64,000 nt of DNA, taken from positions 22,340,867 to 22,404,866 of the forward strand of contig NC_092525.1 of the NCBI RefSeq assembly GCF_037038585.1. The letters are read 5' to 3'. The stretch comes from Patagioenas fasciata (Eukaryota; Chordata; Aves; Columbiformes; Columbidae). Made by a program: the position numbers and the translations under genes. Each line of letters opens with the position of its first letter. The stretch's first letter is position 1. The notes under the pieces were generated by a model. That model worked only from the letters and a program-made list of their open reading frames with translations, was not told where the DNA came from and ran no database searches. Shown here piece by piece: positions 60,067 through 64,000 of this stretch.

Positions 60067-63000
60067 GTAAGTTGAAGTATCTGGATTGTATTTATTGACA
60101 ACCTGAATAATTTATTAAAAACACCTATTTACAAATCACTGGTTTACATAAAAATATTTTTTCATCACTGATAGAAGCTGAAATTGTGACTGCTTTTTCC
60201 TTTACTTTGAAAGGTTTAATTGTTGCTCCACAAAAAGGGTAAGAGGTTTTTTGCCTATGCTCTTGTAGACATAGGAAAAAAGGTATATGATGGCTAGCCA
60301 ATTTAATGACTAAATTAAGACGTTTGTTTACTGTATGAAGTCATTAAAAGGTGTAGTAGGTGCAAGAGTAATTCAAAATGGAAATTACTGGGAGAACCCT
60401 GTAGCCTTTGTTATGCATGCTATTCCTAATATTTTAAGCATCTGTTATATCAGGTTATTCTTAGTATTTTAAGCATCTGTTCGTTTTGTCTGCTAGTGTT
60501 TGCATGCAGCTATGCAGTGTTTTACAGGATTGTTGTAATCTACCAGAAATCCAGGCTGCTGGTGAGAGGAGCAGCCTCTAGCAAGCATGCTCTGCCTCCA
60601 AGCTGCTATACATATTTATGGAGCTGCAGGGGGAGCCTGTTCAGGAAACTGATCTATAAAAATAAACTTCTGTCCTTGTGCTCGGTTTTCAGCTGAATCA
60701 GTTCCTTGCTCTGGTTTGCTACCTGCCGGTTTAAATGTGGCTGTGGCTGCAAGGGAGGGATGGCACCGAGTGTTTGGGATGGGACGAGGTGAAAGGAGCT
60801 GCCCTTGCTACAGGGGTGTGAGCAAATGCTGGAAGTAAGAATTGGTGCAAGTACAGACTTCTTTGCTGCTGCAGACTTCCTTGCAGGTCTGCAGTGATTT
60901 ACCTGTAGTCTTTGAAAGGACTTCACACAGAACAGCAGGGATATTAAGAATTTTAAAATATTTTGAAAAGGTGACTGTCTAAACACAGTAATTGGTGAAA
61001 GATGGAGAGGTGTTTGTATCTAAAACTAAGTTCTAAATAATTTCCATTCTCCAGATTTCAAGAATGTAGTAAAGCCTTAAAGCTAATACACATAATTGTG
61101 CTAATAAGCACGACAGCAGAACTTCTGCCATTGGACATAGGTTTATCATGGTTAAAATATGCAGGATAGTGCTTTGAGGATGAATTTGGGTGTCAGGAGG
61201 TCTTAAAATGTTGTCAGCAGCTTTTCAAGTGCTGACTTCCTTCTAGCCCTGGTCATGTCGCTTACTGTGTTCTTTGAGTCTCTTTATTCATGAGCAATAA
61301 ATGAAACTTCAGAAGGTGCAAAATTAACACTTACTATGCCTTCTGAAGATATGTGTTATGGCTTGTAAAATTTTTCCAAAATCATTTGCAACTATTCTGT
61401 TTTCCTGGTAGAATTGGAAGTATATGTAGGGAGTGAAAAAGATGAACTCAATTCAGAGGCATTTGGGATGAGTTCAACTATCATCTCGATGTTGTCTGTA
61501 CAGCAGGTGGAGGGAACATAGAGCATTTATAAAAAGGTTACAAAGCCTTGATAACTCATTAAACCGTCTGTACGTTTTAGTGTAATTGTGAAATATACTG
61601 CTTTGAGATTGGGTCCGTCTTTTTGAAATGTCCTGTAGATTAGAAGCTTGTGGCAGGTGTATGGTTGGACAGCTGGGGACTTGTGAGACTGGCACAGTGT
61701 GGTGGTGGGGGCAGGATGGTGGCCTGGAAAGGAGGAAGGTACAGCAGGGACAGAGGAGAAACAGATCCTGTCTGAAGAAGGACAGAAGAAAGGGACCCAG
61801 TACAATACATACCAGTGTTTGGGTCTTGGCTGAGCACAAGGCACAGAAATTCACTCCTGGATTTACATTCTGGAGCTCTGATAGGTGAGAAAAATGATCT
61901 CTTCTTGTAGCTTGAAGGTGTAGGCAGCAAAAGCTGCACTGTTGCAACATCTTAAGTGCAGAGATCTCTGCTGCCTGGGACTGATAGATGCCAGTTGTTC
62001 AGCCACTGGAATGTTTGGCTTTGTAGCCTCAACCTGCCATTCCAGATTAGAGCTGAACCACCCACCTGAGGAGGCTCAGTTGTCTTTTTGTCTCTAGTGG
62101 GGCTTCACATAAGGGACACTCTGGTCCCTGAGGTGCAGCTGGGTGCCTTTGGGCATGGCCTGCTGTCCTAGCTGAGAGTTTTGCTCAGGGTCAAATATAT
62201 GAGCAAGATGTTTGATACAGGTACTGAAGCACTAATGCGGTAAATTAGATTTGAACAGAGACAGCTTTGTACCTGGCTTGATTTTCAGCTGATTCAGCGA
62301 ATGCGGAGGAAGGATGTGATCTGTTTAAGATCCCTTTAAATTGACTGTAAAACTCTATCCTGAAGATCTGTATTTTATTTAATATTTACTGACACTGGTG
62401 AGTCACAGTCATGTGTCTGCATAGGGAAGTATCAGAGGCATTTACATGGACAGTTGGGATTTGTGTGTAAATAACTTCACCTTTGAGAGTGCATGAAGGA
62501 AGTTGATAGTTAATGAAGATGTGGGTGGCACAGCAGGAAGTAAAGATGAGAACTCAGAAAGGAGGGATTAAGTAGAGTTTTCAGGGTGAGGACCAGAAGC
62601 TTAAAAAGAAATTGCAAGACAACGTAGCCAAGAAAGATTTGGAAAAAGGAAAATCACATGGGCATGAGACAGCAAGGCAGAAAATGCAGAAGTGTAGCTC
62701 TAGAGGTAGAAAAAACAGCACTTGTTTTGATTTTCTCTGCATTTCTCTGTGCCAGTGATCCGCTGCTGCTCTTGGGCTCAGGACAAGTATGATGCCTTGA
62801 TTTGGAGCTTTTTTTTTTTTTCATGGCAAGTGTGACTTTGCAGTACTGTTGGCTGCGTAAGACAAATAGTTTCTCAAGGTAGAAAGATGTTCTTGTCTTT
62901 CTTACTGTCTTCAAACATGGATAGTTTGCTGTGCCTCCTTGCTTGTCACATTAACAGTCAGTGGTTTGGCTTATGGCTTGTGTTGTTCAGTGTGTCTCTA

Positions 63001-64000
63001 GAATTGATGTTAATATGCATTATCAGTTTCAAAGGATACATATAAATAACATGAGATAGACATATTCTTGTGCTTAAGACTGTAGATGGAGAAAATGGAT
63101 CAGCTGTTGGACTCTCAAGCATAATGTAGACTCTATACAAAATTCCAGTGATTTAGTTAGTTGTAATTTGATTGGGAGCTCTTTGAGCTCAGCACTATTT
63201 ATGGTAAATGCCTTCAACTTTGGTCTGATTTCTGGCTATGTGCAATGTTGTAATATACACAACAATGTAGTTTTGTCTTTGAAAGAAAATGCAAATGGAA
63301 CTTTTACCAGCAGGCATGATGAGAACTTTTAACTCAAATTAGTTCAACATGTGAGAGAGAAGAAAAGGGGTAGAACTAGGAGATTGGGGATAGAATTTAC
63401 ATACGGATGGATATGGACCGCTTCTGTTCCATATGAGGTCAGAATTTATTCTGTCAGGCAGAATTCACTAGGGGTGAATTACATTTTGTAAGGGTAGACT
63501 GACATGAGGCAAAGGACACAGAACAGAAGGGCCTGACAAAGATGCTGAGTCCAGGCCTTGTTAATATAGACAGTCACATCATAAATACCTTTCATAAATA
63601 TCTAGCATCAGCTTAAAACTTGTTCAGATGTTTATTCCTACTGGGGACAGAGGCTGTTCCACTAATTCCCTTTCATACATAGAAACTTCTAATCAGATTT
63701 ATTAATCAACAGTTTATTTCTTCTTGTGCTACCATTGATTTTTATCTCAACTGAGGGATACAGTTTTGATGTAACATTTGAGAATAGTAGTATTCTCCAG
63801 TTTTTCTTTGGCAAATTGAAGTCTGTCAAAATGACAAAGTTTCTGTTACTAGGTATTTCTGTGAATAACATTGAGATACTCGACTATATCTTAAATCAGC
63901 ATAGCAGCTAGAGGTGACTTCTAGTAATTTTTTCCTGAAGCAGTTGTTTCATCCAGTCCTACTTGTCTTTCTCACTTAGTCTCAATGTCATTACTGTGCA
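60067..64000. other. CC2D1B intron 2 to the right edge
   Basis: I looked for the next expected CC2D1B block (the first DM14 repeat region) and did not find it, so this 3.9 kb appears to be intron. Open frames around 61.5-61.9 kb on both strands show no domain and are left uncalled. Confidence 0.5.

Noticed and set aside
60214-60238. Possible 25-nt exon after CC2D1B exon 2 (AAAG acceptor, GG|GTAAGA donor)
   Set aside because: It reads open in the carried phase (SLIVAPQK) but changes the exit phase, matches nothing in human CC2D1B as I recall it and has a poor acceptor; not enough to call.
61474-61950. Overlapping open frames on both strands in CC2D1B intron 2
   Set aside because: No domain, no splice-compatible boundaries and no similarity to CC2D1B; likely chance.

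Overview
The window is vertebrate nuclear DNA and almost certainly avian. It has long AT-rich introns with GT-AG splice sites, CpG-island promoters, CR1 LINE fragments as the main interspersed repeat (three carrying typical CR1 3' ends) and a few old MIR-like SINE pieces. The species cannot be named from sequence alone. Nothing prokaryotic, viral or mobile beyond these repeats was seen. Most open frames in the window are intronic noise or antisense shadows. The four real genes are split into short exons, which I rebuilt from splice sites, codon phase and recalled vertebrate family sequences.

Layout. (1) About 1-32.8 kb, + strand: the 3' four fifths of TUT4 (ZCCHC11), a terminal uridylyltransferase, in 26 exons (758-32358). 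The 5' exons lie left of the window. (2) 33.67-37.84 kb, - strand: all of PRPF38A, a spliceosomal protein, in 10 exons coding for 312 aa. It converges tail to tail on TUT4. (3) 37.84-38.17 kb: a CpG-island promoter shared by PRPF38A (leftward) and ORC1 (rightward). It has GC boxes, ETS and YY1 motifs and a perfect E2F palindrome. (4) 38.1-55.1 kb, + strand: all of ORC1, the largest origin recognition complex subunit, with 16 coding exons and 856 aa. (5) 56.1 kb to the right edge, + strand: the CpG-island promoter and first two recognised coding exons of CC2D1B; the rest lies beyond the window. This is the TUT4-PRPF38A-ORC1-CC2D1B neighbourhood known from human 1p32, with relative orientations kept.

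The genes do not form a pathway: RNA 3' uridylation, splicing, replication licensing and endosomal/ESCRT regulation. The clear regulatory link is the shared PRPF38A/ORC1 promoter. The observations most worth checking are a 24-nt in-frame candidate microexon and a candidate alternative last exon in TUT4, an in-frame 42-nt tandem duplication that duplicates a splice donor in CC2D1B, an overlapping uORF at the CC2D1B start, the same intron layout in the two halves of TUT4, and changed aromatic residues in the ORC1 BAH domain. A CR1 reverse-transcriptase frame also runs on into unexplained coding-like sequence. I found no convincing undescribed system.
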